Of a DNA stretch of 64,000 bases, positions 32,750-43,999 are shown in pieces. The DNA comes from Paguma larvata (taxonomy: Eukaryota > Chordata > Mammalia > Carnivora > Viverridae). The notes beneath the pieces were generated by a model. The model did no database searches, was not told the origin of the DNA, and saw only the letters and a list, made by a program, of their open reading frames with translations. Numbering within the stretch: the first letter of the stretch is position 1; every line of letters begins with the position of its first letter. The position numbers and the translations under genes are program-made. Location: positions 41,581,030-41,645,029 of the forward strand of contig CM057841.1 of assembly GCA_030068075.1 (NCBI GenBank), given 5' to 3'.

Positions 32750-33990
32750 TTACTCATGATTGCATTACAATATCTCACTAGCTAACCTCGGGTGTTTTCA
32801 CCCCGTGGTGGTGACTTTCCACCGTAAGCTTTTTTCTAACCCATTTATGTAAGTAGAACCTATTTCCCCACAATCGGCCAATTCTCCGACCCCAGCTGCG
32901 TGTCCTGCAATTCACATGTCCTGCATGTCTTCCTGGAGATAGCATCGGGTCCCACAGATTAAGGACTCAGTCCCACAAGACTGACCCCACTTCAGATGCT
33001 AATTGCAAGTCAAGGTTGTCTCCTAGACTTTTGGCCAATCGGCTCTAAATCGGGCTTTCTGTGGCCCCCCTCACCATGGGTTCCATGATTTATTAGAATG
33101 GCTTGAAGAACTCAGAGAAACACTCACCTATGTTTATTATAAAGGATACAGATGGACATCCAGATGAAAAGACATATCCGAGGTATCTTTTGGACCTCTG
33201 CTGGGTCCAGAAGGGTCCTGAGCATGGGAGCTTCTGTCCCCATGGAGATGGGGTGTTCCACCCCTCAGCACACAGTTGTGGTCACCAACCCGGAAGCTCT
33301 CTGAACCCCTTTCTTGGGATGTTTATGGTGGCTTCATCACATATACATGATGAGTCATTAACTCAATCTCCAGCCCCTCTCCCCTCCCCAGAGGATGGGA
33401 AGTAAAGCTGCAAGTTCTAAGTTTCTAATCGTGCTCGGTCTTTCTGGCAACCAGTCCCCTTCCTGAAGCTATCCAAGAGCCCATCAAGAGTTTCCTCATT
33501 AGAATAAAAGACACTCCTGGAGCGCCTGGGTGGCTCATTGGTTAAGCATCTGACTCTTGACTTTGGCTCAGGTCATGATCTCACAGGTTTGTGAGACGGA
33601 GCCTAACGTGCAAAACCTGCTTGGGATTCTCTCTCTCCCTCTCTCTCTCTCTCTTTCTGCCCCTCCCACTCATATGTACCCTCTTTCTCTCTCTCTCTCT
33701 TCCTCTCTCTCTCAAAATAGATAAATAAACATTAAAAAATATATAAAAGACACTCCGATCACCTAGAAAATTCCAAAGGACTTAGGAGCTCTATGCCAGG
33801 AACCAGAGGCAGAAGCAAAATATTAGATCCAAAGATGTTCCTGGGGTTCTTATCGCTTAGGAAATTATAAGGCTTTTAAGAGCTCTGTGTTAGGAATCAT
33901 GGCAGAGACCAATATGTCTATTTTCTATTAATTCATGTAACCCAGACTCTGATTCCACATGTGTGGGGTATCTAGGAGACCCTTCCAGGG
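32750..33990. mobile_element. LTR-like element interrupted by a SINE, family unassigned
   Basis: Features recall mammalian ERVL-class LTRs: 'ggctttctgtggcccccctc', 'catgatttattagaatggc', 'ttctggcaaccagtcccc', then after the SINE 'cctagaaaattccaaaggac', 'ttaggagctctatgccagg' and 'atatgtctattttctatt'. Orientation and ends are uncertain and no internal genes are seen. Confidence 0.45.
33518..33742 (+). mobile_element. CAN-SINE inside the LTR-like element
   Basis: Perfect 14-bp duplications ATAAAAGACACTCC flank it (33504-33517 and 33743-33756). The middle is degraded and contains expanded CT runs. Confidence 0.94.
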
Positions 33991-34129
33991 AGGATGCTTG
34001 GCCTCACAGAGGGTGAAGCTGGAAGGCACACATGAGATTTGGAATAAGATTATTTATGAATGAGAAAGAGATGGTACCTAGAAAATCATGGAATGAGGGG
34101 GAAAGGAGCGATCCTAGGAATAATTCAAT

Positions 34130-34250
34130 CCAATTCTCCAATATTACACCTGACACTGAGTGGACCGGAGAGAAGTGACTTTCCCAAGGTCACACAGCTA
34201 GTTTGGTGACTAGAACTCCTGTGCCTCACCCGGCTTGTTCTCGTTGGTGA
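34130..34250 (-). mobile_element. MIR SINE, reversed
   Basis: 'gaagtgactttcccaaggtc' followed by 'acacagctagtttggtgac' is a well-preserved reversed MIR core. Confidence 0.8.
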
Positions 34251-34459
34251 CTAGAAGGACTAGAGAGGGTTTCATCCATTTTCTTGTCCGTATAAGACTC
34301 TCCTCCTGAGCCCAGACCGCCCCTCAATCAGAAAACCAGAGCTTGCATGTAGGCTTGTCCTTGTCTGTCACGGGGAGCTACACCCTGGGCTACTCACTCT
34401 ACCTCTCCTGGTCTGTTTCTGCAACTGGACACCTGGAGACTACCACCCGGGCCACAACA

Positions 34460-34722
34460 TGGCAGTCTAATAAGAGCTACTATTGACCACCTCACTGTCC
34501 AATCCAAGGCACGGACTTGAGTTTACTGTGTTTTGGGCACTATTCTCAATGCTTGAACTTGCATGTCTTTCCAGCCTTATTACAACACTATGCAGTCAGT
34601 GCCTCTCTGGCCCCCATTCTACAGTTAAAGAAACTGAGACCTAGACAAGCCAAAAAGTTACCCCAAGACCATGCAGCTGGCAAAGGGCAGACCCATACTT
34701 AACCCTAGTCACACGTGCATAC
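34460..34722 (-). mobile_element. MIR SINE, reversed, nearly full length
   Basis: 'ctactattgaccacctcactg', 'tgttttgggcactattctc', 'ccttattacaacactatgc', 'ctacagttaaagaaactgag', 'ccaagaccatgcagctgg' preserve most of a reversed MIR. Confidence 0.75.
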
Positions 34723-34734
34723 TTGCTATTGACA

Positions 34735-34930
34735 AACTCCTAATCCTCTCCCTTATACCATGTCCCATCCATTCCTCACCGTGACCCACCTGGGTGGTTA
34801 TTAATCCCATTTTCCAGTTACAGAAACCAGCCTCAGAAAGATTAAGTGACTCACTCAAGAACAGGAAGCTAATGTCAGACACAGTTGGGTCCAGGAATCC
34901 ATAGGTGTGACTCTGCATCCTTGTTTTGAA
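34735..34930 (-). mobile_element. MIR SINE, reversed
   Basis: 'taatcccattttccagttac', 'agcctcagaaagattaagtg' and 'actcactcaagaacaggaag' match reversed MIR, immediately after the previous copy. Confidence 0.65.
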
Positions 34931-34987
34931 GACAGCTGCCAATTCCAGCATGTGTTGATGCTGTGGCTTACTTCTGGTTACAGGGAG

Positions 34988-35022
34988 CGGGGGCGGGGGG
35001 CGGGGGGCCGGGGGGAGACGGG
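34988..35022 (+). other. Potential G-quadruplex tract
   Basis: Four G-runs of five to six bases are separated by one- or two-base loops (C, C, CC), followed by a further GGG at 35019. This is among the strongest intramolecular G4 patterns possible on the plus strand. Confidence 0.85.
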
Positions 35023-36414
35023 CCAGTAAAAGTCTGAAGCTGGAGGTGAGTGTGGGAGCTGCTGAGCAGAAGCAGGCAAAAGAAAACAAGGATTTGGGGA
35101 CTACCGCTCTCGACTTCTGCTTTTGCAGCAAGCATGGTATTAAGAGATAAAAGTTTGGTTGGCACATACGACAGGGTTACAAGACTCTAAATGATGCCCA
35201 CGAAGTAATTACCACCATGTCCCGTGTAATGTATAACTGGGTCTCACTGTGTCCATTAAATGCCACGCTGGAGACACTGCTCGCTGGGCCTCACCCTTCC
35301 CTGTAAGACTGGAGGAGGGTGGATGCTGCCCAAGCCACCTATGCTTTCGTAAACCAGAGCTGTCCGATGTCCTACAATTACCTGGGTACATGGCTCTCAC
35401 CTTTTACGTTTAACGAACTAAATGACCCCGGCCCCATGTCTGGTCTGCTGGACATTGGCCATGATAATGTGTACTGGCAATTGCAACAAAAAATACATTT
35501 TATACATCAACTGAAAATTTGTGGTGAACCTGGAAGGCATTTCTGGCATGCTGGGTCCAGGGAGCCTCAAAGAATACCCTTCATCCACATGTCCGTGACA
35601 GAGGGTGTTTTTAACAGCTGGCATTAGCACATGGGCTGGCTGGGGACTGAGGGTCCCCTCCCCTGGTGGGGGCCTCAGGGCAAAAATCACGCTGAAGTGG
35701 CCACGGCAGGCTGAAACCCTCCAGAAAAGGCTATCCACCAGGAGACTCTGATGATTTGTAATCAAATTGTGTTTCATTAAAGAGAAAGTATCCAGAGGTT
35801 TCCCGTGGGCTGCGTTCTTGCAAATTAAAGATAATGGAGTTAACTAAGAACAACTGTAAGTCAGATACCGACAGATGAAATGAGCCCAAGGCAGCTTCAT
35901 CCCTTTCGATGCTCACAGGTGGAATGTGGGTCTTGCCCAGACAGGAGCCGGGTTGGATTCGATCTTCGTTCCAAATCATGGTACCCCATTAAACACAGCT
36001 CTGGTGCCAGCCATCTTTGACTCTGAGACAGTCTCTGACCCTGCCTCTCATCTTTAAAACATGGGAAGTCTGTACGGTGACCAACGTCCCATTTTGCCTA
36101 GAACTTGGGGGACGAGGAGGATTGGTTCCCAGGGCACAACTCCATTGCAAGAATCAGGAAACTTCCGGACAAAATAGGACAAGCTGGCCACCCCACTGAG
36201 CCTTCCACAATCCATGACTGACTGTGCTGACATCTGGGATCGTTATGACTGACTCTAATATCCTTAAATTACTGATCTATAAGAACCCTTGAGCCTATGT
36301 GTCATGAGCCCAGTAGAGTGTCCAGTACACAGTAGGGACTCTGCCAGTGCTGCCCCCTCCTGTGTTCCTGGCCAAGCACGGTCGCCTCTGGCTATTTTAA
36401 AAACTTGGAGTCCT
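35023..36414. other. Single-copy region, partly enhancer-like
   Basis: 35170-35560 and 35740-35870 are repeat-free with AT-rich cores ('tgatttgtaatcaaattgtg', 'cattaaagagaaagtatc'). A possible degraded repeat of unknown family lies at 36045-36190. Short frames only. Confidence 0.35.
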
Positions 36415-36548
36415 ATGCTGGTAAAGACTCCAGAATGTTACCACCTGCAACCCTCACCCCAACCCCAAAGGTTGGCAAATGTCTCTGTTCCAGGTGAAGA
36501 AACAGACGCCCAAAGCAGGTGCGTGATTTGCTCAAAGCCACCTAAGTG
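36415..36548 (-). mobile_element. MIR-like fragment, reversed
   Basis: 'ccaggtgaagaaacagacg', 'cccaaagcaggtgcgtga' and 'tttgctcaaagccacc' resemble the reversed MIR core. Confidence 0.5.
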
Positions 36549-37595
36549 AGTTCCGGCTCCATCCTATGTCCTGTATTCTAAGCCCAGTGGCTCCTTGGCC
36601 AAACCACGCTGCTGTGCACCCCTCATACACACCCAGGTGTGAGCCCAGGGGACTGCAGACTGGTGAACCCTTGCCTCTATTGTACCTGAGTTTCCCCCCA
36701 CCTAGAAGCACCTGCTTACTGCCTGCTTCTTTCCTCCAGAGCACCCCATCTCCTCTGTGCCAAATCCCAACCACATGGGCACCTCATTACCCAGTGGAGG
36801 GCAGGGTGGTCAGAGTCCCAGAGGCTGTCCAGGGATCAGCCTCACCCCACAGCAGGAAACCCCGGCCCTCCCTGTGTCACCAGGGAACTCAGTTCTCGCT
36901 CCCCACTCATCATCCCCAAAGACTGCTCAGGAGAAAGGGAAGGGCCTGAAAGGGTAGGCAGGCAGAGGGAAGGGCAAGCAACACCCTGCCAAAGACAGGG
37001 GCTCCAGAGCAGAAACCCCTGCAGCTACACATCCGCTGAGGCCCAAACTGGGCTAGAGAAACCTGGAACTCCAGCCAAGAGGGACGGAAACCCAGGAGGA
37101 GCTGGGCCTGGGAGAAGGCGGTGGCGTGTGATTTTTAATTTACTTTTTCTTGCCCTGAGACAAGAATTAATTTGACTTGGGAAAAAAAAAAAAGGTAACT
37201 TTTTACTTGACTTTTGAAAGTAAAATTTCTGCAACTCTTTTTCCACTTAACAGAACATTTCCTCAACTTCTAAGGCATAATGTTAATATGCACCAAAGAT
37301 GGGGAATTCCCTGAGCTCAGCTCACATATCACTGAACTGATTTTTTTTCTTAATTTCCTAGTAATACTGGCTGGGTTATACTAACAGGAGAGTTAACAGC
37401 TAATTTTGCTACAGGGAAGATAATAACAGGAAATGATCTTTAATAATGAATTAAACAGACTCCTTGGATCCCGATTCCTTTTATTAGATAAGGTCAATGG
37501 CATCTTAAATGAGCAAATCTATCCTAGACTGGCAACAAGATACAGAGAAAATTGTCAAGCTGACTTACAGGGGAGGGCGTGAGCCCTGGGAGAGA
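36549..37595. other. Single-copy region with an AT-rich block
   Basis: 37255-37530 is AT-rich and repeat-free ('aatgttaatatgcacc', 'tctttaataatgaattaaac', 'tttattagataaggtc'), resembling a non-coding regulatory element. 36570-37120 is GC-richer without supported genes. Confidence 0.35.
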
Positions 37596-37795
37596 ATCTG
37601 ATGCACGAGCTTGAGACACGAAACTGGACGCCGACCCACACTAGCTGTGTGACTGCCCCCGCCTCTCTGAAGTTCTCTCTTGAGCCGTTCCTGGGGACCA
37701 TAACCTCTTCCAGGGCTTCATGATCATTCCCGAGCGACAGCGTGCAAAGCCCAGCACAGCGCCCGGTGCCAATGGCACCACTGTATTTGCCAGTA
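37596..37795 (+). mobile_element. MIR SINE, forward, degraded
   Basis: 'acactagctgtgtgactgcc' is a clear MIR core. 'ctctgaagttctctcttgag', 'agggcttcatgatcattccc' and 'aaagcccagcacagcgcc' continue it. Confidence 0.6.
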
Positions 37796-39010
37796 GGTAG
37801 AGAACGCAGTTGACAAAACCATTTCGTATGCATTCTGTAGTTCCGCCTTCAGAACAAAATGGACCATCCGGATACAATGAGCCTCATCTCAGGACAAGGA
37901 AGGTCAAACATGGCCAGAGGGAGGATCGGGATCCTAGGGCGGGGCTTCTGATTCCAGTTTATCTCCTCTGTTTGGTTCCTAGTCAGCCAACAAGTCATCT
38001 CCATTTTTTTTTAATCATGCGGATTTCTTAGTAAAATTTTTTTTCAGGACACATCACTAACCAGTATTTATTTATTAGGCATAGACACATTCTGCTCTAT
38101 TGATATCATACACTACTTTATCCTAGAATATTCTGTTCTACTCTATTAAAATCATACGTATATATATACGTGCACATGCACACACACACATATGTGTAGT
38201 CAAGCACACATAAAAGTAGAAGAAACAGACACAAACTAAGTATGAGCTGAAATTCGAGTGTGTTCTTTCAAGGAAGAGTGAGACCACTTAAAAGCATAAA
38301 GTTGAACGAAAATCAAAATGGCTGCACTAAAGCTTCAGGGAAGCTCGATTTTAAAGGCACCTTTTTGCTCCTTTCCACAAAGCTCCCTCCTCCCTTCTGA
38401 GACTTTTGTTTCAGGAACCCGGCACCACCCTAAGGACAGGATGAAGGAGGCTGGTACCACAGACACAATTTTGGTCAAGACCAGCTAAATCCTGCATTTC
38501 CCTATAACCGACCCCCCCCCCCAGCCCCTTCCTCTGGGAGAGTTTGCAGTTTTTGAAGACCTTAACCTGCCAGAGCCTCCTTTGCCCTGCAAACCAAGAA
38601 AGCTATTGTTCTCTTTATCCCAAACTCTGTCTTTGCGTTAGATTTCGGCTCTGAAGCACAGAGGTCGGTTTTTAACAAGAGGGACGTGTGCATAAGCTGG
38701 AGGGAAGAAGACGGCCAGTCTAAGGTCACGGAAATTGGCATTGCCTCAGGGCTGGGGATAGCTAGTCCTGCCTCCTTGCTGCAACAAAGAGGAAGCAGGG
38801 GTGTGGAAATTTATTAGAGGTTTGCTTAAGGTCACACAGAGCTCACCTCTCCAGGCTCCCTGCCCAGTCCCCTTTCCACTGAATACAGTGGAGTTGGTAC
38901 TGATGCCAGCCAGCCCTAGGGGAGCCACTGAAGGTGTTTGACTGAGGGCAGGGCAAGACACATCCTGCTTCTGAATGCTCACCCCAGGAAATTCCGCAGG
39001 CCGGTAGTTT
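37796..39010. other. Single-copy sequence with an AT/CA patch
   Basis: A TATA/CACA low-complexity patch is at 38155-38200 and a poly-C run at 38511-38522. No gene is supported. Confidence 0.4.
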
Positions 39011-39011
39011 T

Positions 39012-39116
39012 GTGCCAGCCAAAGCACTGGCTCCCTCTTAGCCAAAACCCATGTGCGGAGGTTCCGGTTCCCAGAAGTTTCCAAAGCGGGGGATGTAATT
39101 ACAATGTTTCAAAGCA
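39012..39116 (+). repeat. Possible ancient repeat, copy A
   Basis: Shares an ordered set of words with copy B at 40478-40572: 'ccagccaaagc', 'ctgg', 'ctcttagcc' versus 'ctctcagcc', and 'gtaatta' with nearby 'caaagcaaa'. Family not assigned. Confidence 0.4.
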
Positions 39117-39715
39117 AACAAACACACACCCAAGTGGGAGAACAGCATATTTATTTGACTAATTAGAGGAAATTCACTGAAAGGATATACAAGAACATCG
39201 GCCTCTTTTTTTCAGTAATCCTAATTGACATTTTCTTTTGATATTTTATTAGCAGCTCATGTTAATTTCTATTGTGCTCTCAGTAAGGTAGCAAGGTGAA
39301 GCGTCATACTCTCTGGCAATAAGCGAGTGTGAATCGCGCACCACAGCAATAGCAGTGGCTCGGGGAGCTCAAGATGCAGAGCGCCAGTGATCAGCCCGCT
39401 GCAGGGAGGGGAGGGCAGCGTGCTGATTATCGCGCCGGAGGCGGGAGGGGAGCGCTGCCAATTTGCTCCCTGGCTGCCGAGAGCGCTGGTTCTGCTGGAC
39501 CCAGCTCCCAACGGGGCCGCCGTCAGCACTCCCAGGCTCCAAGCTGGTATCGCACCCCGATGACCAAGGACACGCGAGTCTGTAGGCAGCCGGCACCTTC
39601 CAGTGCTGCCCCATGCCACCGTTCGTTCCAAGAAAGAGCCGAGAAACTGAGGTCTCAGGTCAACACAGTTAACTGGTGTTCTCTGAGACCCTAGGACGTG
39701 CTGGACGCAGTATGG
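39117..39715. other. AT-rich block then GC-rich single-copy DNA
   Basis: 39130-39290 is AT-rich with TAATTAG and TAATTGAC-type cores. 39360-39620 is GC-rich and carries opposed 171- and 106-codon frames without domains, judged chance. Confidence 0.35.
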
Positions 39716-39717
39716 CT

Positions 39718-39885
39718 GAAGGAGCGATTTGGAATCCAACAGATCTGGGAGCAGGTCGGTCTCTCTGAGTTCCCATTTTTCCACCCATAAGTGGAGATTA
39801 AATACCTACCTCACGGGTTGTACTGACAATTAAGTCAGAAAATTACAGAAAGCATTTTACACAGTGTCTGATGCATTCACGTGTC
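39718..39885 (+). mobile_element. MIR SINE, forward, degraded
   Basis: 'tctgagttcccatttttcc', 'ggagattaaatacctacctc', 'acgggttgtactgacaatta' and 'cacagtgtctgatgcattc' match the 3' half of a forward MIR. Confidence 0.6.
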
Positions 39886-39989
39886 CCAGGAAGATTTGCT
39901 GAGGGCCGATGGAAAACACAATTATCATCGCTCAGGGGACGTCACACCAGGACACAGTAGGCACATTAACAAGTGCCCTGTCAGACCCC

Positions 39990-40125
39990 ATAAAAACTCA
40001 GTGTTGGAGAGAGAGGCAGAAACAGAAATCGCTGCTCTATATGGCTGGCTCCAACAGGCTGGGCAATGGGGAGCCACTGAAGTTCTTTGAGCAGAAGAGG
40101 GCGATCAGAGCTGTGCTAGGCAGAG
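39990..40125 (-). mobile_element. L2 fragment, reversed
   Basis: 'caatggggagccactgaag', 'tctttgagcagaagaggg' and 'cgatcagagctgtgctagg' match the upstream part of a reversed L2 3' end. Confidence 0.55.
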
Positions 40126-40129
40126 AACC

Positions 40130-40370
40130 AGTACAGCCGGTGGCTACTGAGCACTTGAAATATGGCTAGCCTGGACTGAGACGTGCCCTGTGTGTCAAAT
40201 ACACACTGGGTTTCTACTTGATACAACAAAAAGAATATAAAATTTCTCATTAATGCGTTTTATATTGATTGTGCATTGAAATGATAGCATTTTGAATATA
40301 GGAGGTTAAATGAAATGTTATTGAAATAGAGTTTACCAACTTCCTTTGTGGCTACTAGAAAAGTTAAGAC
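40130..40370. mobile_element. Short DNA-transposon-like fragment with imperfect terminal inverted repeats
   Basis: The left end 'ggtggctactgagcacttg' with 'aaatatggctag' and the right end 'ttgtggctactagaaaag' surround an AT-rich core, as in mammalian non-autonomous hAT elements. Family unassigned. Confidence 0.45.
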
Positions 40371-40477
40371 TATACACATGACTCTTATTGTTTCCATTGG
40401 AAGCCCTGCCCAGGAGCATTTGCCGGAGGCGGCATCAGCACAAGGAGCAGATGGAGGCAGCAACATCTGGGCCATTC

Positions 40478-40572
40478 CGTCCCAGCCAAAGCGCTGGTGT
40501 CCTCTCAGCCTGGCCCTGCCTCTCCGGCTGCCAGTGCACGGAGTAATTAAAATGCCTCGAAGCGAAGCGCCC
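40478..40572 (+). repeat. Possible ancient repeat, copy B
   Basis: Partner of copy A at 39012. 'ccagccaaagcgctgg', 'ctctcagcctgg' and 'gtaattaaaatgcctcg' appear in the same order with a shorter middle. Confidence 0.4.
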
Positions 40573-41119
40573 AGCCCTTGAGTGTGCTTGACAACGCTCA
40601 GACTTTTGCAAAGCGGTTTCAGCAGGGAACATCCGAGCCCCGCGTTATCTGGAGAAGGGATCAGGCGCCAAAGTGCCTGGCCCTCAGCCCCCGTGATCTG
40701 GTGACCAGAGCTCACGCCCAGAAGCAGCCGTTTCGCAGGTAAATTAAAAAGCAACCAGCATTTTCCTCTCCAAATGGCACCAAGTGAATTGTTTTTCGGT
40801 GAGTATTCCTCTTGGGGAGAGATCTCCAAAGCCTGCAAGATTTATCCCACCAGATCCCATGCACGGCGCTCCCAGGGACAGAGAATGGATAAAGTAGATA
40901 TTGCTGCCCTGCATTCGGCCTTGGTCTGCAAACTCCAGGCTCAGACTTAAAATTAAACTCATAATGCCACTGACCTTCTGGGTGGGGACTTTGAACCTAT
41001 GCCTCTACTTTTCTCCCTCGGCAAAATCTGGAAGCTGGATTGCGTGGTCTTGAACATTTGGGAAGGGAGACAAGGGGAGGGGTGGGAGAGGGAAGAGGAG
41101 GGGGGGAGGGAGGGCTTGC
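40573..41119. other. Single-copy sequence with a purine-rich stretch
   Basis: 41058-41115 is G/A-rich. The 192-codon minus-strand frame (40260-40838) spans the DNA-element fragment and copy B and has no domain. Confidence 0.4.
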
Positions 41120-41347
41120 CACCACAGTGGTTAAGTTCTGTGCTTTGCAGTGGGCGGGTCTCCGTTTAAGCACCTGCCCTGACACCTGCGGGGCCATACT
41201 GTCTGGGGCAAATTACTTAGCCAGCCTGAGCCTCTTGTTTCTTTTTTGTAAAACAGGAATGTGTATAGTGGTGACCTCATGGGTCGTTGGGATGGTTAAA
41301 TTAGGTGATGAGGGGAAAATGCACAGCACAATAACTGGCATCTAGGT
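41120..41347 (+). mobile_element. MIR SINE, forward, nearly full length
   Basis: 'acagtggttaagttctgtgc', 'ggcaaattacttagccagcc', 'tgagcctcttgtttc', 'tgtaaaacaggaatg', 'gatggttaaattaggtgatg' and 'ataactggcatctaggtagc' cover nearly the whole element. Confidence 0.85.
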
Positions 41348-41654
41348 AGCACCAAATAAAGTCATCTAGGAAACAGACCTCATGGTTTGTTGCGGAAACA
41401 TCAGTCCACACCTCAGGAGGCCTTCCTTGGTCAGCACCAGAGTTGGACATCTCTTCCAGCTGCTAACTCGACAGAGGGATTCTGATGCTTCTTCCAGTAC
41501 GAAGGGTCTGCACCCAGTAGAGGCAGAGGCAGAAGAGGGAAAAGTGACTCTCTCTGGAAACTGCTGTCCCGGTAGGCACAACTGGGGCTGGAGACGAAGA
41601 AATCTGGATAAAATCTGAAGTAGGATCAAGACGTGGGGGGCGCTGATGCTCATC
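41348..41654. other. Single-copy sequence, no gene seen
   Basis: Short frames only; no repeat recognised. Confidence 0.45.
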
Positions 41655-42535
41655 CACTGTGGTAGGCAGAATCGAGGGGACCCTACGATCCCCACCCCAC
41701 CCCCGTGCACACTCCCCCTTCTTGAGTATGTGCAGAATCTGTGAATATGGTGGGTATCGCTCCCCCGACTAGATCACATTATACGGCAAAGGGAAAGAGA
41801 TGTTGCAGATATAAATAAGTCCCTGAGGTGCCCGGGGGGCTCAGTCAGTTAAGCGGCTGACATGACTCGGGTCATGATCTCACAGTGTGTGAGTTTGAGC
41901 CTTACAATGGGTTCTGTGCTGATAGCTCAGAGCCTGAAGCCTGCTTCAGATTCTGTGTCTCCCTCTCTCTCTCTCTGTCCCTCCCCAACTCATGCTCTCT
42001 GTCTCTCAAAAAAAAAAATGAATAAACAGTAAAAAAAGGTTTTTTAATAAATAAATAAATAAGGTCCCTAATAAGCTGACTTTGAGTTAATCACAAGAGA
42101 CTTTTTTCTTGGTGGGCCTGACTTAATCAGGTGAGTGCTTAAGGTGTAGAGTCAGAGATGGAAGAAGTCAGAAGGCCGTACCCTGCTGGCCTGGAGGAAG
42201 CACACGGATTTGCTTCTGTTATGGTAGGTAAGGACCCGAGGACCGTCTCTAGGAGCCAAGAGCAGTCTCTTGCCACAGCCAGCAAGGTAACAGGGACCTC
42301 AGTCCTACAGCACAAGGAAATGGATTCTGCCAACCACCAGTACACTTGCAAGACATCCACAAGGCTTAGATGAGAACGCATCCCCCGCTGACACCTTGAG
42401 TTCAGCCCTGTGAGTCCCTGAGCAGAGAACGCAGCTAACCCAAACCCAAACTGCTGACCCATGGAAACTGTGAGACAGTAAATGCAGGTTGTCTTAAGCC
42501 ACTATTTGTGGTGATTTGTTACGAAGAAATAGAAG
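41655..42535 (+). mobile_element. ERVL/MaLR-class LTR, forward, interrupted by a SINE
   Basis: 'actgtggtaggcagaatcg', 'cacattatacggcaaaggg' and 'atgttgcagatataaat' precede the SINE. 'gactttgagttaatcac', 'gccaccccctg'-like text, 'gctgacaccttgagttcagc', 'gaaactgtgagacagtaaatg' and 'taagccactatttgtgg' follow, as in a forward MLT-type LTR. No internal genes. Confidence 0.7.
41825..42055 (+). mobile_element. CAN-SINE inside the LTR
   Basis: Forward copy with 'cggctgacatgactcggg' replacing the usual middle. AAATAAGTCCCT (41813-41824) and AAATAAGGTCCCT (about 42057-42069) duplications flank it. Confidence 0.93.
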
Positions 42536-42539
42536 AAGA

Positions 42540-42968
42540 ATACTTCCACCCAGCCCACGCTGGACTCCATTCCACCTCTCCCTCTTGGGTCACAGAGAAC
42601 CTGTGTGGTCAGCCTGATTTGCCTAAACCACTCAGCTGTGTCCCACCCTGGGTGCGGGACCCACCTGGATCCCTGTGCAGCCCAGGACATCAGTTTGGTG
42701 GCTGGAGGAAGAGAATCTCTCTCCTCCCTCTGAGCGGGAGAGTGGCAGGGAATGGGCAGCTACGGTCCACAAGGAAGTGGGCTGGGACGGAAGCAGGCAT
42801 GTGCGGGGGGCGACCACATCACCTCCCAGACTTGGACACAAAATGCATGTAAGGCCCCCCCAACTTTGGACTCTCCGGACACGTGAGCCAACAAACCCCC
42901 TTAAATCCCGCATCGCTTAAGCCGTTTTACGATGACTTTTCTATTCCTCACAACCTGCAACTAAAATC
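42540..42968 (+). mobile_element. LTR-like terminus, family unassigned
   Basis: The end resembles other mammalian LTR termini: 'cacgtgagccaacaaacccc', 'cttaagccgttttacgatg', 'cctcacaacctgcaactaaaa'. The first half is GC-rich and may be unique DNA. Confidence 0.35.
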
Positions 42969-43079
42969 CTTCTCAGTGGTACGAGAGGCGTGGGAGCATC
43001 CTCTGTGCAGGCCCTGACTGGACTCGACGGCTTCCTCACATGCCCCTGGGTCCTAACAAGAATAATAACGCCTCACGCT

Positions 43080-43250
43080 CTACTTTGTTCGCTCAACAAG
43101 AGTTGACCGAGGGCTTATCACGTGCACTGGAATGCAGGAGTGACACGCGCCACGGTCCCGGCCCCGTGCAGGTCGGGGTCCAGCGGGGCTACAAATAAGC
43201 AAGCCGGCAAGGGCACACTTCACACATGCTGCAAAGCCCGTGACTTTGGC
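43080..43250 (-). mobile_element. L2 3' end, reversed
   Basis: 'gctcaacaagagttgaccgag', 'ggcttatcacgtgcactgg', 'cacggtcccggccccgtgc' and 'ctacaaataagcaagcc' follow the reversed L2 terminus, with CpG-biased changes. Confidence 0.6.
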
Positions 43251-43375
43251 CAAATGGCTGAATGTCAAAGCTAGCACCTAGTCCCTGCTGAAGCCAAATG
43301 GCACCATCATGGAACTTATTTCTGGGATAAAGGAACAATTCTGCCATCTTATTTTAAAAATCCATTATTTTACAG

Positions 43376-43565
43376 GAGCGCCGGGGTGGCTCAGTCGGTT
43401 AAGCATCCGATCTTGATTTTGGCTCAGGTCATGATCTCATGGTCTTGGGATCAAGCCCCGTGTCAGGCTCTGCACTGACAGTGCGGAGCCTGCTTGGGAT
43501 TGATTCTCTTTCTCCCTCTCTCTGTCTCTCTTGAAATAAATAAATAAACATTTGAAAAATAAAAA
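43376..43565 (+). mobile_element. CAN-SINE
   Basis: Forward copy starting 'gagcgccggggtggctcag'. TTATTTTACAG duplications flank it (43365-43375 and 43576-43586). Confidence 0.94.
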
Positions 43566-43818
43566 TAAAAATTCTTTATTTTACAGTCTTCCCATTTCTG
43601 TTTTAATAGTCCCATTTTGAACATTCAATGTCTACGGGCAGGAACAACAACAATTCCTCAGGACTGTTGGAGGCCAGGCGGCCCTGTGACCTCCCAGCTC
43701 ACGTCTGTGGTATTAGCTAAGTGCTCCCTCCCGATGGAAGTCAAGGGAGAAGCCAGATCTTTGAGGGCTGCCTCATGTTTTGCTGTTTCTTTATACTCTA
43801 TAGTTTTGCTTTTTTGTG

Positions 43819-43912
43819 GTTTTTTTTTTTTTTTTTTTACTTTTATTTCAGAGAGAGAGTGTGTGAGCAGGGGAGAAGGGCGCAGGGAAGGCGAAAGGGA
43901 GAGAGAGAAATT
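43819..43912 (-). mobile_element. SINE 3'-end fragment, reversed
   Basis: A poly-T run of about 20 (43820-43839) is followed by 'ttttatttcagagagagag' and a purine-rich tract like a reversed CAN-SINE tail. The tRNA-like head is absent. Confidence 0.55.
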
Positions 43913-43999
43913 AGGTCATACCCTGGATCCCCCACACATCTCCCAACCCAGGAGAAGGGTGGCCAGGACCCTGGAGACCCAGCAGACACTTCCCTGTAC

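Noticed and set aside
39269..39784. 171-codon minus-strand frame in GC-rich DNA
   Set aside because: Overlaps an opposed frame and a MIR and shows no domain.
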